A DNA stretch of 64,000 nucleotides from Ziziphus jujuba (GCF_031755915.1 NC_083383.1:4175001-4239000); one strand, 5' to 3'; counted from the stretch's first letter, positions 13,435 through 26,755 are shown. The notes: generated from the sequence alone by a model not told the origin. Numbers and translations: made by a program.

Positions 13435-15502
13435 GTTTCCATTCACGAACATTGCGAACATTGATTTTACCAGGTTTCAAAACAATTATCTCAACTTTCG
13501 ACGTGGTTTTTTTATATGACAAAAACTTAAATACAAAAATAGCATTTTCCGAAGAATTTTATCTTGGCCGTACAGCCTACATAGGGTAGCTGATATAAAC
13601 AGCATCCAATGTCTATCGATTTTATCATCTTTTGTTTTTTTTTTTTTTTAGTACTATTTTTACCATATAGTAAGGAACAACTTGGGAACCGAAGAAACAA
13701 ATAATGATTCTATCCATCTCGAGGTGGTATTCATGTAAATTCCAACAAACCTATAGAATCAGATTTATAGAAAAACGAGGGGGGAAGAGGGTCTTGATTT
13801 CTGTGGTAAGCTAAGCTATATGAAACCCTAGGAAAGAGATTTTTGTCAGAGGTGACAGGCTATATATGTAAAGCTAAAGCACATTAGGGAGACCAATGTC
13901 GGATATCCTTAATCATGCTAAATTATGACACACAAATCCATTTTTATCTTTTTATTTCCCTTCCGTTCGCAATTTGCCAATTTGGAAACTAACAACTTAT
14001 ATAAATAGTAAAGGAAATTGCTTAAATAACTTTTTTTTTTTTTTCTTTTCCCAACTATTAGACTCGTGATTAGGGTTTACTAACCCCACCTGTCACGAGC
14101 TTAATACTTAATTTAGCTACCTCTTCATCAGACCTCTTTCCCTTTGGATCTATGCGTAATCTGTATTGGGTCAAAGTTTCCTTAAAGAAAGAATGGAAAT
14201 TAGTAAGCCTAATGAACAAAATTAAGAGATACCGACAAGTTTTTCGATTCTCAAGGAGATAGACCAGACAATTGGACTACCAGTTTTGCACTATTCAGGC
14301 AATGGTAAAACTAGACCAAACAAACAATCCCATGACTGCTACAAACAAAATTTTGCAAAAGCAACTTTTCTATAATTTTCCATGTTAGGAAGCAGGAAAA
14401 GAGGGAAGTATAAGGATTCTCCAAAACAAAAATTATTAGCTATAAGTGAAAGAGGAAATTATAAAGTACCAGCGCCGAAAATCCGAACGGGACTGTTGCT
14501 AAGCATGTTAAGCTGAGTTTCGATCCTCCGCATGAAATCCATCGCTTCTTGTATAGGCCTCGTAAGTTCCTCTCGATATTTCACCAGCATATCGTAGTAA
14601 GCTTCCTGTTAATTATTTCATTCCCCAAAAAAAAAAAAAAAAATTAATTATTGGAAAACAAAAGAGTTTAATAAATTGCACATGTTCGACGAAATGTATA
14701 TATATATATATATATATAACTATCGCTATAGCTGTGGAAGCCGAGTTGCTGAATCACCATGAACTGATCGAGTTCTGGGTCTTTCGAATTCTCTCTTGAA
14801 CTCACTGAAGATCGCTGCCGCGCCTCAAAATCCTGACGAGCAGCCGAGAGCCGCGCCACCACTTCAGGCGGAGCTCCGACCTAGAAAAGGAGAGAGAGAA
14901 AGTTAATAATATTATGTGGAAAAAAAAAAAAAAGTTAAATGAACTTTGATTACTTTTGTTTCGACCAAGCAGCGTGCCTGCCCAGTTGATTATAAGATTA
15001 TGCTAGGCGTCAACATCCTATTACCGGCACTTTTTTTGTTTTTTTAGAGGGCTTACAATTAGTTAATTACCTTCTGGCAATCCAAGTAAGCTTCCAAGAG
15101 ATTACAGTACTGAGGGTGAGCGATGATCTTGGCTTTAATGGCTTCGACTTCATTAGCGGTGGTATCATTTTCATGGTGATGGTGTTGAACAGTTTGGTGG
15201 GTTCTGGACATAAGAGGATAATGAAATTTCTGAAGGTGTTGAGAAGTGCTCGCTTCAGTCTTCACAATTGGGTGTCCTCCTCCTCCTCCTCCTCCAGACG
15301 ACTGAAAACAGTCACCGCCTGATTGTAGATGGAAGGTGCTGATAGGCATCTGGGTCTGCTGATGATGATGATGATGATGATTACCCACGTTTGACCCATC
15401 ATTTGTTCTTCCATAATTTCCTCCGAGATTTGCTGCTGAGCTGTACAAGAAATTTCCTCTTGAACCTCCTGTATTCTCATCCATTTGATTATATTCCTCC
15501 AT
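11279..15502 (-). CDS. KNAT1: Class I KNOX homeodomain protein, BREVIPEDICELLUS/KNAT1 type
   Basis: Five exons on the minus strand, 15502-15071, 14880-14758, 14605-14470, 11850-11597 and 11482-11279, give 382 residues and a TGA stop. The protein is a TALE homeodomain factor that keeps meristem and internode cells undifferentiated and pairs with BELL partners. Seen: an N-terminal His/Gln- and Gly-rich low-complexity part encoded by CAT and GGA repeats, KNOX1 from about 118, KNOX2 about 178-228, ELK about 264-285, and a homeodomain about 286-348 with the PYP insertion at 312-314 and WFINQR at 336-341. The C-terminal tail ending GDGHYRLGP is closely like Arabidopsis BP. Introns are GT-AG; intron 3 is 2.6 kb, the rest are short. 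The start was chosen at MEEYNQ because BP-type proteins begin MEEY; an in-frame ATG ten codons upstream (15532) looks less likely. The first exon lies 13 kb from the next upstream gene, leaving room for distal control. Confidence 0.96.
12333..12369. repeat. Perfect 15-bp inverted repeat, 7-base loop
   Basis: AGCGGATTCTTCTAG at 12333-12347 is followed after AGAACCG by its exact reverse complement at 12355-12369. It sits inside KNOX intron 3, so the pre-mRNA could form this hairpin. It could also be the remnant of a foldback element. Confidence 0.85.
13323..13365. repeat. Perfect 12-bp inverted repeat
   Basis: GTTGTGGACTTG at 13323-13334 is repeated as its exact reverse complement at 13354-13365, separated by 19 bases, inside KNOX intron 3. 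Function is unknown; the arms are too short for a typical microRNA precursor. Confidence 0.8.
13401..13429. repeat. (CT)n microsatellite in KNOX intron 3
   Basis: About 14 CT units in a row on the + strand, equivalent to GA repeats in the transcript. GA repeats recruit BBR/BPC proteins in plants; whether this one does is inference. Confidence 0.8.
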
Positions 15503-15630
15503 TTCTTTTTTATTATTTCTTTTTCTCAACAAGCTTCTTTTTTTTTTTTTCTTTTTTTTTTCTTAACAAACTAAACCACCCAGATGATCTACCTCAAAAA
15601 AACATAATAATAATAATAATTAAACACCTA

Positions 15631-15640
15631 AAACCCTAAA
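15631..15640. promoter_or_regulatory. Telo-box AAACCCTAA in KNOX leader or promoter
   Basis: AAACCCTAA lies about 130 bases upstream of the KNOX start codon, with a related ACCCTAAC near 15684. Telo-boxes are bound by TRB-type factors and, with GA repeats, mark Polycomb targets; KNOX class I genes are known Polycomb targets. The link for this locus is inference. Confidence 0.4.
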
Positions 15641-15658
15641 CAAATTAAAAACAGAGAA

Positions 15659-15666
15659 AATATATA
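15659..15666 (-). promoter_or_regulatory. Candidate TATA box of the KNOX gene
   Basis: Read on the minus strand the sequence is TATATATT, about 160 bases upstream of the ATG, which would give a leader of about 125 nt. TA-rich strings are frequent in the window, so confidence is low. Confidence 0.3.
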
Positions 15667-18660
15667 GTTTGAGTAAGAAACCCGAACCCTAACAAAAAAA
15701 AAAAAAAAATGGACCAGAAGCTAGAGCTCATAAACTAGCGGAGCATCTTAATTAGTTGAGGAAAAGAAGAATTGGGTAGAATAATTTGAAAAGCAAATTT
15801 TCAGGTCAAGAAGTGAAGGTGCACTTCGAATTAAGCCTTTTTTCTTTCTTTTTTTCAGGTTGAGTGAGAAAGTCTGACTCACAAGGAGCGGAAGAGAGAG
15901 AGGGGTGGCGTAGCCGGAACCCGCAAACCGCTTCTCGTGTCTGTCTTGGGTGGCTGACAAGACTTTCTTTCTTGAAAGAAAAAGAAATATTTGAAAAATC
16001 CCTTAAAAGCAATGAAGCTAGTAGGCCTAAGGATAAGGCGACTATTTTTTTGTTGTAGATTTTTTTTCTCTTCCTTCTCTCTAAAGTCACAATTTATTTA
16101 CCCTCTATTTCACAGATTTTTTAAAATTTTTATTTTATTATTATTATTATTATATTACTCTCTTTTTTCTCCTTTTGAATATTAAATTATTATGTTCCAT
16201 TTTAAATTCGCTTATTAGAGCGTAAAATTGTTTTTGTCAACTTTTTGACTGATGCAATTCATTTTTAGAGATTGATTTGGCCATGGTAATCTGTAATTTG
16301 TCATTTTCATGTATTAGAAGTTACAGTGTACATGATTTCTGATTTTAAATTAATGTTTCTAATATAATCTTGTCCTAATAATGAATATTAATTAATGATT
16401 TTCAAAAAATATGTATTTATACTTATCCTTTTTTTGTTTTTTGTTTTTTTCACTTTTCCTTCACCTGAAAGTGCCTTGTTTGAGGTTTAGTAATAATTTT
16501 AATACATGGTATATAAGTGAAATTTCATGAGTACTTAATAATAGATCGTATATATGTGTACATAGTGGAGGTGGAAAGATAATTTAATACTTTTTTTTTT
16601 CTTACAGCTCATAATTCATTAAAATAATATTCCTATAAATTCAAGGGCTTTTTGCATTAATACCTTCTAAATATTGCTCCAATTTGCAATTTGTCCATTG
16701 AAATTAGTATTTATCACCTGTGTGCTTTAAACTATTAAATATCTTGCAGTTACAATCCTATGTTTAGGGATATATATAAGTGCGAATTTTGACAAAATTT
16801 AAGAAACATAGGTGCATATTTTTGTAAAGTTAAAAAGGCATAGACGTATAAATGACAACTATAGAATTTAAAGGCCAAAATTGCAATTCCACACAAAGTT
16901 CAGGGGACATAAATATAAATAACCCTATAGTAAATCTGAATGCATAAACTTTAATTAATTGGTCACTAATAGTAGTAACTATAATAATGCTACGGATTTG
17001 TCCCTTATCAATGAATAGATTGAACATTTAAAATATTGAAGACTAAAATTTCCGCGTTATCATGTCAACATACATATAATTATTACAAGGACATTAATAG
17101 GCTTAGTTTCGATATAACCAAGGCTATTTTTCTAATTACAGGAAAAAAAAGAAAAAGAAAAAAAAAGGCTATTCTTCTAATTGATTAGAAAAAAATAAAT
17201 AAATGTTGTCATTAATTTACAAATAAATAAAGAGCACTGAACTCTAAGATTTAAGTTTTTTTTTTTTTTTTTTTTGCCCCTTTTTGAGAAGATAATTTAT
17301 TATATACTGAACTTCATAACTCCCTTTTTTTTTTTTTTTGGCAGTAAACTTTATGACTTCATTGGTGTTTTCTAATTTATAACAGATATTTTTACAATTA
17401 GAAAAGGCCACATTTAAAGATTTCTTGTTTAAGCATATTTATGGTTAGATGATTTGACATCTTTTAATCATATCGGAACACATAAGCATTTATAAATAAT
17501 TGATTTAGAATTTTCGTCAAAAAAAAAATATTGATTTAGAATTTTATATTATGAATTTAAATACGTTAAATGCGTCGCCCACGTGACAAATATTCATGAA
17601 AATAAAATATAGAAATAGTTTATATTATCATTTATGGAGTAGTCTTTCAACTAATCTTTGGCCGATGCCACTTTTCTAACCGAAGATAATTAATGCCATT
17701 GAACATAAAAGGTACAAACAAGACATGGCAGTTAATATTATTTTTTTGGTTCATATATAACAAAGTGTAAGCGCGATGCTCATAGATTGTATATATGACG
17801 TTTCAGCAAAAAAGATTGTATGTCTGACGTGATGAGAGGCTGATAAAGTTATTGGGTTTTTGACTTTTGACTTCTGACATAATTATTAAAAAGGAAAAGA
17901 TATAGATAGTAGAGTTTCCCAATTAATTTATATTTTTTTTGGCTAAAAAGTTCATTTATTGTTATAAACATTTAGAAACATTTGTTTTTCTAATAAAAAT
18001 GGATTGAATTATTCATGAATAAGTTATATAATTTTTTTTAATTATAAATGTGAATGGTTGTTAACATTATATTTTACCTTTCACGATTCAATAAAATTCT
18101 TTTAGTTTTGTCCATAAAACTGGCAGTACACTAACTGTCATGTAACCGAGTAATTGGACAATCAATATCATAAATATGTACATCCAATAAAACTATTTTA
18201 AATCAGAGAATGCCAGGTCGATAACGAATTTTATTTTTATTTGTTCGTAATATTTCAAACAAAATGGAAATTCAATATTAAAGTAAATGTCATTATATCT
18301 CGAAATACATTTAGGAAAGTAAATAGGGATATTGGTGATCCATTGGAAAAAAAAAATGTTAATTGATGGTTTTACGTCGGAATATTTAATACATGGAAAA
18401 ACATTATTTGATGTTTTTGTAATTTCCACAAGCTCTCTTAGATAGCTTATCAATTAAAAAAAAATAAAAAAATATCTCCCTTAAATCTGACATCACAAGG
18501 TTCCAATCTTCATATCTTAAATATAAAAAATATCTACCATCGTTTTACTTGAAGTTGATCTAATTAATTCGCTGTAATTATTAAAATGATTGTTTATTGT
18601 TATATGACCAATTTGATAATTTAGACATATATCAATGTAATTTTTCAAATAAACGGTACG

Positions 18661-18754
18661 TCATCTTAAATTAGTTGGAACCAAAACTAAATATAATGTA
18701 TGTAGTCCATCATCTTAAATTAGTTGGCATCAAAACTGAATATAATGTATTCAG
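18661..18754. repeat. Direct duplication, two copies of about 45 bases
   Basis: TCATCTTAAATTAGTTGG starts both copies (18661 and 18710), and the two units remain alike through AATATAATGTAT with a few substitutions. The period is 49 bases. It looks like an aged local duplication. Confidence 0.8.
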
Positions 18755-19478
18755 CCCCTAGGAACATCCTAAGGAGGGGATTTTTTTTAAAATGCTTCTG
18801 AAAGACAATTAAACATATAATTATATTTATATTGGATACTGAAGAGAGCTCAATTTGTAAAGTGTATCCAATTTGAACAGTACAAACTTGAAGAGCTTTT
18901 AAAAAAGTGTGCTCCTAGATCTAATTGTAAATGATTAACAGAAATTGATTCCACTTTGATAATTTTTGGAAAAATGATTGCATCCTTCCTGCATTATGTA
19001 TTCTAAATAGCCACAAGAATCCATCACGGATATTTTATCATTATTTTTTGTTTATCATCGACCGTAAGTGGACACGAGTTCCATGTAACTACTATTAATG
19101 ATTAATAGACAATTCAATTTAATTTCTTATTGATGCAATGATTGGATGGAAACATACCCACCCTAAGACAAATAGAGACGCCGCTCATACATATACAGGC
19201 ACTTCTTTTCCTGTTTATATATATGCAAGGTCCTTTTATCCTTTTTATTTGCGTACTGTACAAATTATCATTTTGATTGCCCGACATAATTTTTAATTCA
19301 CAATTATTATTATTATTTTTTTGGGTCAACCTATTCACAATAATTACACAGCAGTAGTTATATTCATCTATCATATATATACCCAGTATTGGTCTAGTAC
19401 TTTATAAAATTATGATACTGTTAATTAATTTGTACATTTGCTTATCGATTTACAAAGTGATTTTTTTCTTCTTTTTTT

Positions 19479-19501
19479 GTTTTGTTTTGTTTTGTTTTGT
19501 T
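19479..19501. repeat. (TTTTG)n microsatellite
   Basis: About five TTTTG units follow one another next to a poly-T run in the interval upstream of the KNOX gene. Confidence 0.7.
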
Positions 19502-20399
19502 ATAAGCGTTTCTTAATCCCTTCAATATTTCAAAACATCTTTAAAGTTTAAACATGACGAGGAAAACGATTAAAGTAACGCCGTGATTATTGAATCATTA
19601 GTGCATACTGTCATTTTCCGTGGGCACTAAAAATCTAACATTAATCTAACCCTCATTATTTGGAAAATTGAGTACTTCACCACTCAGACGCCGCCGGCTC
19701 CTTGGTCAATTTATGAAATCCAAAGCTGCCAGGAAAAGAAAAATCCGCTACCAAATTAAAAGCCTCACCATTTTTTCCTCCTGCAGGTTGCCGTTGCCAG
19801 TTGCCAGTTCCAAATCAAATTTGCAGAGAGACTCGTTTGTTCATTATTTGCCGACCTGTACGGATGTCAATGTCTTGTTATTTTAGAAGACAGCGAATTC
19901 ATGTCGTTCATTCATGCACATGTCAAAAACTTTCAGAAACTAAAATTGAAAAGTAACAATCAAACCCACCTTCTATTTATCATGTAAATCATGCTTATAT
20001 TCTCGTAACATCATTTATGGTTTCCATAATATTTTTAGAATTTTAAAAGATTAATTGGGAACAAATTTTTTTTTTGTCCCTCAATATTCTCAAAAGTCAA
20101 GTGGGGTGATTGATTTATGAATCTGGTTCAATCAATAATAGAGAACTCAGATGATTGATACTTAGAAAGATTAGATATTTTGACATCCCAGATCAACCAA
20201 ATTAGGAAATGACAGGAAACAGGGGTTACTTGTCATTAGATAATCTTGAATAATTAGCAGAGCAAAAAAATTATCATTAGCGGCCGACTAATTAATAAAA
20301 TTGAGGGAATTAAAGGCCATGATGATAAATCGATAAAATGATGACATAAAAATTAATGTGCGTTGGAAGCGGTGTGTAATTAAAGAGGTTTTTTGAAGT

Positions 20400-21290
20400 T
20401 TGAGAGAGAGAAGAGAAAGGCGAAGTCCGCGTGGGTGGTATGTACATTAAAGAGTTAATTTAATTTGTAATTAAAATGTAAGCAGAGTAGGAGTGAGTGA
20501 ATGAGTGAGTGGATGGTCATATAGACCGATAGCAGTAGGAGTACGAAAGGTTCAACGGTAAACAGTGAAAACTGAAAAGAACTCTGCTGCATCGACCAGC
20601 CTAATCTGATGACTGTTCGGCAGCAGCAAAACCACGTGTGTACAATGACACCGCTCTTACAAAATCTCTCTCTCCATAATCTAAAAAAGACAAAGAGAGA
20701 GACATATACAAAATTCACGCACAAAATGCAAATGGCTTCGTCGTTTTTTTTTTTTTTTTTTTGTTTCCTCTGAAACGAGGTAATATAGCTAGCTGGCGGC
20801 GACGACCACTACTCCACCACCACCCACATTCACTGCAAGACCCCACTAGCCTAATTGAAGATCACCCCCCCGAGAGACCCGCGCTATATTACTACCCCTC
20901 CTGTGGGTCCGTCCAGTCCCAGTGTCTCTCTGTCTCAGTCTGATCAGTCTGATGCAGATGAGAAGTGTGTGTGTGTCCCTGTGGCTCTCTCTCTCTCTCT
21001 CTCTCTTCTCTTTTTTGTTTTTTTTTTTTTTTTCCCCTACCCCCCCTCTCCCCCACAAAGGGATTGGACGTTTCCAACACACTAACACCCGCTGCCACTG
21101 TGCCTGGGAGAGTACCTGTACTCAACACTTGCCCCACCTTCATTTGTCATTCACTCACTCAAACCCACTCCCACTCCCACTCCCTCTTTCCCATGCACCC
21201 CTGTCATCTGCGTTTTCCCAGCCCAGCCCAGCCCACTTAGCTTAATATTTTGAAATATTTTATATATATATATATATATATGTAAAATTA
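20400..21290. promoter_or_regulatory. Promoter-like GC/CT-rich island 1
   Basis: Base composition changes sharply from the AT-rich surroundings. The island holds GA-rich stretches (20402-20420, 20693-20700), a (CT)n run near 20989-21007, several GTGTGT and CCCAC blocks, and GTGGGTCC at 20903-20910, a match to the TCP class I site GTGGGNCC. A (TA)n run closes it near 21261-21281. No gene begins here on either strand, so it may be a distal element of the KNOX gene at 15.5 kb, the start of a non-coding transcript or a decayed promoter. Confidence 0.35.
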
Positions 21291-23361
21291 ACCCCCTTTT
21301 GCCATGAATATCAAATTTCAATTCCCGCAGGGGGATCGTGTTCATGACCACACCATCATTCATCGTTGAACTTGGTCACATTAAGCTAATTTTGATTAGA
21401 ATAATGGGTCTGCTTAATAAAAGCTTGCTTACAAATTTTGATTTGATCATTAATCTTTAGATTTAATTAATGTTGTCTAATCAAAGACCGATTTTATATC
21501 GTGGCAAGTTCTCATCCTAACACCATGGACTCGAGCTTTACTTCCTTCAAACAGTTCATCGGTCTATTATTGGTGCTGGCCTTTTACCAATCACATCACC
21601 ATCTTCATCATCATCATATGAATGAGCTGTTCTTGTCAAGTCACTTTGAAGTTAGTGAGAGAAAGAGAGAGAAGAAGAAGAAGAAGAAGAATTAAGAAGA
21701 CGAAGAAGAAGATGGAGATCATACGATTTATATAATAATAACGTGTCAATCTTTGCATAATATTATTGTGCAATTCTTGTAGTTACCAAAAAGATAAAAA
21801 TCTGCAATTCTTGTCTACACAAGCTTGTACTCTCATTCAATTTCCTACTTTACCATTATTGGCTATTAGTTGGACTAATTTATCAACTTATTCCTAGACT
21901 TGTTATTGACTTAATTGTATAAGATTTGTCGTAAATAGAATATTAATATGATATAATTTACCATTTTTAATTAGAGCTTACAATGAAACAAATTAAGATA
22001 TTTAATGGTCTTTCGAAAGATTGTGCTTTTCTATTTTGTTTTTTTTGTTTTTTTTTTCTGTACCATATGCGTCGCATCACATTATTAATACCGTGTTATC
22101 TTTTTCTTTCCTTATATATTTTTTTTAATTGATAACTTTAACAGCCTCTTAATTAGGTGCAAAAGAAAGGTATCCATTTTAATTACGCCACTCATCTCAC
22201 GCCACAAGTTTTGTTAATTTACATTCACTTGTGTAAAAATCAAAGTGATGTTCTTAGTCAACTCTATAATTATATAATTATTTTGCATAAGATATTATAA
22301 ATAAATAAACCAAATTAGAAAAGAGCCCCAACATATGAAGACCATAATTTAATGAAAAAATGTGTAGAGATAAAAGGGTCAGGAGTTGCCTGATTTTCTG
22401 CTGCAATTAAGTTTTCAGCCTGTTCTGTCTTTCTCTCCTCTCTCTTTCTTTTTAAATAAACAAACATTTTACATTTTTTGTTTTTTGTTTTTTGCTTTTT
22501 GTTTTTTTTTTTTTTTTATATATGCTGCATGTAAATTCACAAAAGCATTATGCTTCAATTTATTCAACTACAAATTAATTGTATCATTTCCATCAAAAAA
22601 TAAATTAATTCTTTCATATATAATAATTAAAAATTTTAATAAAAGATTGTCAAATTTGTTAAATCTATCATTCAATGGGCCATGAATCCAGATATTTACC
22701 CCTTTACGGAAGAACGTTATTTAGGGACCTATTTTACAAATTTTATACTGATCATGAGATTCATGATATCATACAGAATATTTGCAATCTGTTAAAATAT
22801 CTTCTTTTTTTCTTTCCTAAAAACTCAAGCTTGTAAAAGGTAGAATTTTATACAGTTTAAAAGTTTTTCTATATATTTTGATTCAATATAATATATATAT
22901 ATATATATATATATTGATAATTATTTATATAATTATATGAAAAAGCAGTACTTTATACCTAGCTAGCCAAGATAGCACCTTTTTTTTTTTTTTGGAAAAT
23001 TAGCTAAGATGGCAGCTTGAAACACCCTTTCCGTGCTTTTTATTAGTCACCTAGGCTTAATTTACCAAAAAAAAAAAAAAAGAAAAAAGGAAAAAGTCAC
23101 CTCGCCTACATTAAACCCTCTATCACCACTTTTTTTTTTTTTTTTTTTGAGTATTAAGCTAAATTTATAAGAAACTGAAAGTAAAAATTGTAAAATTTCA
23201 AATCTTGCAAATTAAGCTGAATTATATTGAGGAATTATCCTACATGTAATCCCATATTAATGCTTGCATAATCAACCAATCAAATTTATTGAAAAGTATC
23301 CAAGGGAAGATAATATTCGGCATAAGAATCATAAATTAAAGAACCTAAAAACTACGTGGAG

Positions 23362-23442
23362 CGATATCGACCAAGTGGTTAAGGTTATAAAGACTAATGG
23401 GACAACTAGAGTATGATCTTCTGGTTGTTGCTCCGTCCAGCT
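23362..23442 (+). other. tRNA-like / SINE-head-like element
   Basis: GGAGCGA at 23358-23364 can pair with TTGCTCC at about 23428-23434 as a seven-base acceptor-type stem with one G-T wobble. Between them lies CGACCAAGTGGTTAAGG, resembling an RNA polymerase III A box (TGGCNNAGTGG), and about 40 bases on GTATGATCT resembles a decayed B box (GTTCGAATC). The TPsiC arm cannot be folded properly, so a working tRNA is unlikely; a tRNA pseudogene or SINE head is more plausible. Confidence 0.25.
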
Positions 23443-25173
23443 GCTTAGCACATTTTTACATGACCAAAAGCAAAGTTAAAAACAACTGTCAAGTGGCTTT
23501 ATTAGGTAAATATTCCACTTTTATGTCTAATTATGAACAAGGAAAGAGGTTAAAGGGTTATAAGCAAGTTGAGTCCATAAAAGGGGAAGAAGATGGATGA
23601 TTTAATCACTCAAATAGGGAATACACAGTGCTGACCACTAACTATTGACTAGAGATTAGGAAGGAGATCTGGTATCTCTAATTTAAACTTTTTATTTTTT
23701 TTCTTTATTTTTAAGTGTTTGATTTGATGGGGAGAGAGAGAGGAAAAGATACTTAAGTGTAAACAGAAAGATTTTAGTTGGAAAAAGAAAGCCACTACGT
23801 TTACCTCTGTCTTTCAAAAGCTTTATATTATTCGTAAATATGTACAATCTTCAAATTTTTTTCACTATTAGTGCTTAATTAATCATTTTAATTTGATGTA
23901 TTGAAAAGCAACCTTTTGGCGTAGGCAGCCCTCAACATAAACGTTTAAAGGAATAATGAGCCTTTTTCAATTCAAGGTCAAGTAGAGACCTATCTGCAAT
24001 GGCTGATATCAAAGCATGATGGATGGTTAAGTAATTACACCATTTTCGGCCACCAATTTGAATATTAGTGACTAGTAATAATATCACGGGAGCATGTCTC
24101 ACATCTTTGGAATTAATTTAAATATAAAAAGCTAGAATTGCGATTACGATCCGTTTGCCATAGTTTTTGGAAAGTTAAAAATAACATTTGAACTTTAAAA
24201 ACTACTTATAAAAATGTTTGATCTTGTTTTGAAAACCGAAATTAACAAAAAAAGACTTTTTCAAAGGTATTTTTAAAAAAATAGAAGCAAAAGAAAAACT
24301 ATTACAAAATAAGGCCTAAATATATTAGCAAACAATTGTATGATCCGGTTAATGGGGGTAGGTTGTTCCGCATGGATATCAATAATTCTGTGTAGTTTTA
24401 CATTATTATTTGTCATAAAAAGAGAGGATTAAATGTTTAATGCTAATTTTGTCGGATTTTATTATTGTAGAAATTTGAGAGAAATGGCATAAAGCCAATT
24501 TTCTATACATACCAGTTTAGCACAAGGACCATACATATTTAAAACAATATGGCTATTTCTCAGTATAACTAACAATTTTATAATGGTTATTATAAAATTG
24601 TGTTCGTTTAAATCCTGTAACATTAGGTATGAAATTTAGCACCAAGTAATCATTTTTTTTTTTTTCCTTTGTACTTCATGGCAAATATTTTAATGTTAAA
24701 AGTAGTGACCGACTGAGGCCTCTCTTTCAATCATGCATGTAGACAATCATGTTATAATATAATTTACTATTACGGACAGTATTCTACTTAAATATAGATT
24801 AAAGTGAACTAATATATTATTTTTTATTTTTTATTTCCACCTGACCACCCTTTATAGCAATATTGATACCATTCAGGCTTGCAAATCTCTTTTGTTATTC
24901 ACACATATTTTGAGTGGAAAATCAAGTTTGGAAACCTAGAAAGGGCTGGATTTACTTTTATTAATTTGCATGTAAATGATGACATTTGCATTGTTTGAAA
25001 GCACCATGTTGGCTTTTTAGCTCTTTCGCTAACTTTTAATCTTTTAATTACACTTCTTAATTTAAGTGCCTTCTTTTTCAAAAGCAATCATAATTTTCTT
25101 AAAATATTATAAAGGTGAATGGACATTCCCTTTAAATTTTCTGTAACGCTCTTCACCCCCATGCATATACAAA

Positions 25174-25214
25174 TGTTACATTGCAGTAGATTATGTAACA
25201 TTGCAGTAGATTAT
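25174..25214. repeat. Short direct duplication, 21-base period
   Basis: ACATTGCAGTAGATTATG-like units occur twice in succession, differing at the junction bases. A minor local duplication. Confidence 0.7.
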
Positions 25215-26439
25215 TACGAAAAGTTAGAGAAAGATAACAGAGAGAGAATCTTCACCCTTTTTTGCATTTTGAATGTCCCTCAAATGTACGCATCTATACT
25301 GATATGCCCACCATCACAAAGTCGAAGAATCTTATCAAAAAAATTGATAAGTACACCCAAGAACCTTTTCAACAAAAAAGATACATTTGTATGCGTATAT
25401 GCCCATGTACGCTTACCCAGTTCCCATGAGTTTTAGAAAATATATATATATATATATATCTGCCACGTGGTTCTGTAATTTTCTTTTTCTAGGCAAAAAC
25501 ATACTGGTTAATTCATACTTTTGTGTGCATAAATTCTGCTACTTTAATATACGAGCTGAATTAGCTTGGATGGAATAGTACGGATAACAGAGTGTTCCCG
25601 CGAAGTACTCTCTTTGTTTGGGTGGTTTTTTCAGGAGCAGCTTTTTAATGCAAAATATTTAACAAATTGAGCAGAATGAAAAACTTTTATTTGTGTACTT
25701 ATTTTTGGGAATTATTCAGTTTGAGAAGATCTCTCTCGACTCTTCTTCGTCTTCGGTCGTAGTCGTTCCAGATGTATATTATTATTTTATTATAATTATT
25801 ATAGAATCTAAAGTTTCATGCTTAGTAAATCTTTTTGTTGATGTCGGATTGACCATGTGATCCTAGCTAAGCTAAAAAAGTCCATTTCTTCACACCATAT
25901 GGAAGAGTGTCTTATAAAATTCAAACTAGAAATAGAAACGGAAAAAAAATAAAAAATAAAAAGAAGGAGTTTTAGATATTTGTATTAGCATATATATGAA
26001 AGTCTTGGAATAAATAATATTAACAAGGAAATGAGAGACAGAAATGAAGCTCTAAGTCATCTGATAAGACATCGACCCAATAGATTTCATCAACTAATCT
26101 AATCAAAACTCACATCCTTCATTCGTTCAGGATTCAAATTGGATTTTATTTTTATATTTGCTTTCAGAATATTTGAGGCTAATATGAAAGATTAATTAAT
26201 GAGGCCCAAAAAGGGGGAACAGACGATACAAACATGAAAAGCCACAAGTAGTAGTGAAAGTATATTAACATAGGAGATTAATACTCTTACCAAACAAAAA
26301 AGGAAAAGATTTTTATAACCCTTACAGAAGAAGAAGGTTTTTTCAGAGTAGCAAAAGCTTATCTAACTGGGTAAATGGAAATCAGAATATTATAATTAAC
26401 TAGTAAAATATATATAGTATATATATATATATATATATT

Positions 26440-26661
26440 GTTTTTGGTAATTAAAAATAAAAGAGAAAGAGAGAGAAAGAGCAAGAGAAGAGGAATGAGA
26501 GCGGAAGGTGGTGTAGTTGAAACGAGAGACACGACCACATCGTGTGGGGCAGAGGCCAAGACGGGTGGGGAAGGGACCCACTTTGGGAGTGTCGTTTGGG
26601 AGAGGGCGCGCGAAAACACCGCGGGGGCTGTTTCCCAATGCACCAGCCTAACACATTTTAA

Positions 26662-26693
<32 letters not shown>

Positions 26694-26721
26694 CTGCCAG
26701 TTCCACTTCTCTTCCCCCCTC

Positions 26722-26755
<34 letters not shown>

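Larger units (their letters stand above)
11851..14469 (-). other. Large intron 3 of the KNOX gene
   Basis: This 2.6-kb GT-AG intron separates the KNOX2 and ELK-homeodomain coding parts. Class I KNOX genes commonly carry a long intron with regulatory elements at about this place. It holds a (CT)n run at 13401-13429, an AAAT/AAATA-rich stretch near 12784-12807, and two perfect inverted repeats (12333-12369 and 13323-13365). No open frame inside resembles a transposon protein. Confidence 0.85.

Noticed and set aside
20846..21245. Overlapping open frames of 70-107 codons on both strands in the CT-rich island
   Set aside because: They are translations of CT, GT and CCCAC repeats (Ser-Leu, Pro-His and Glu-Arg runs) with no domain.
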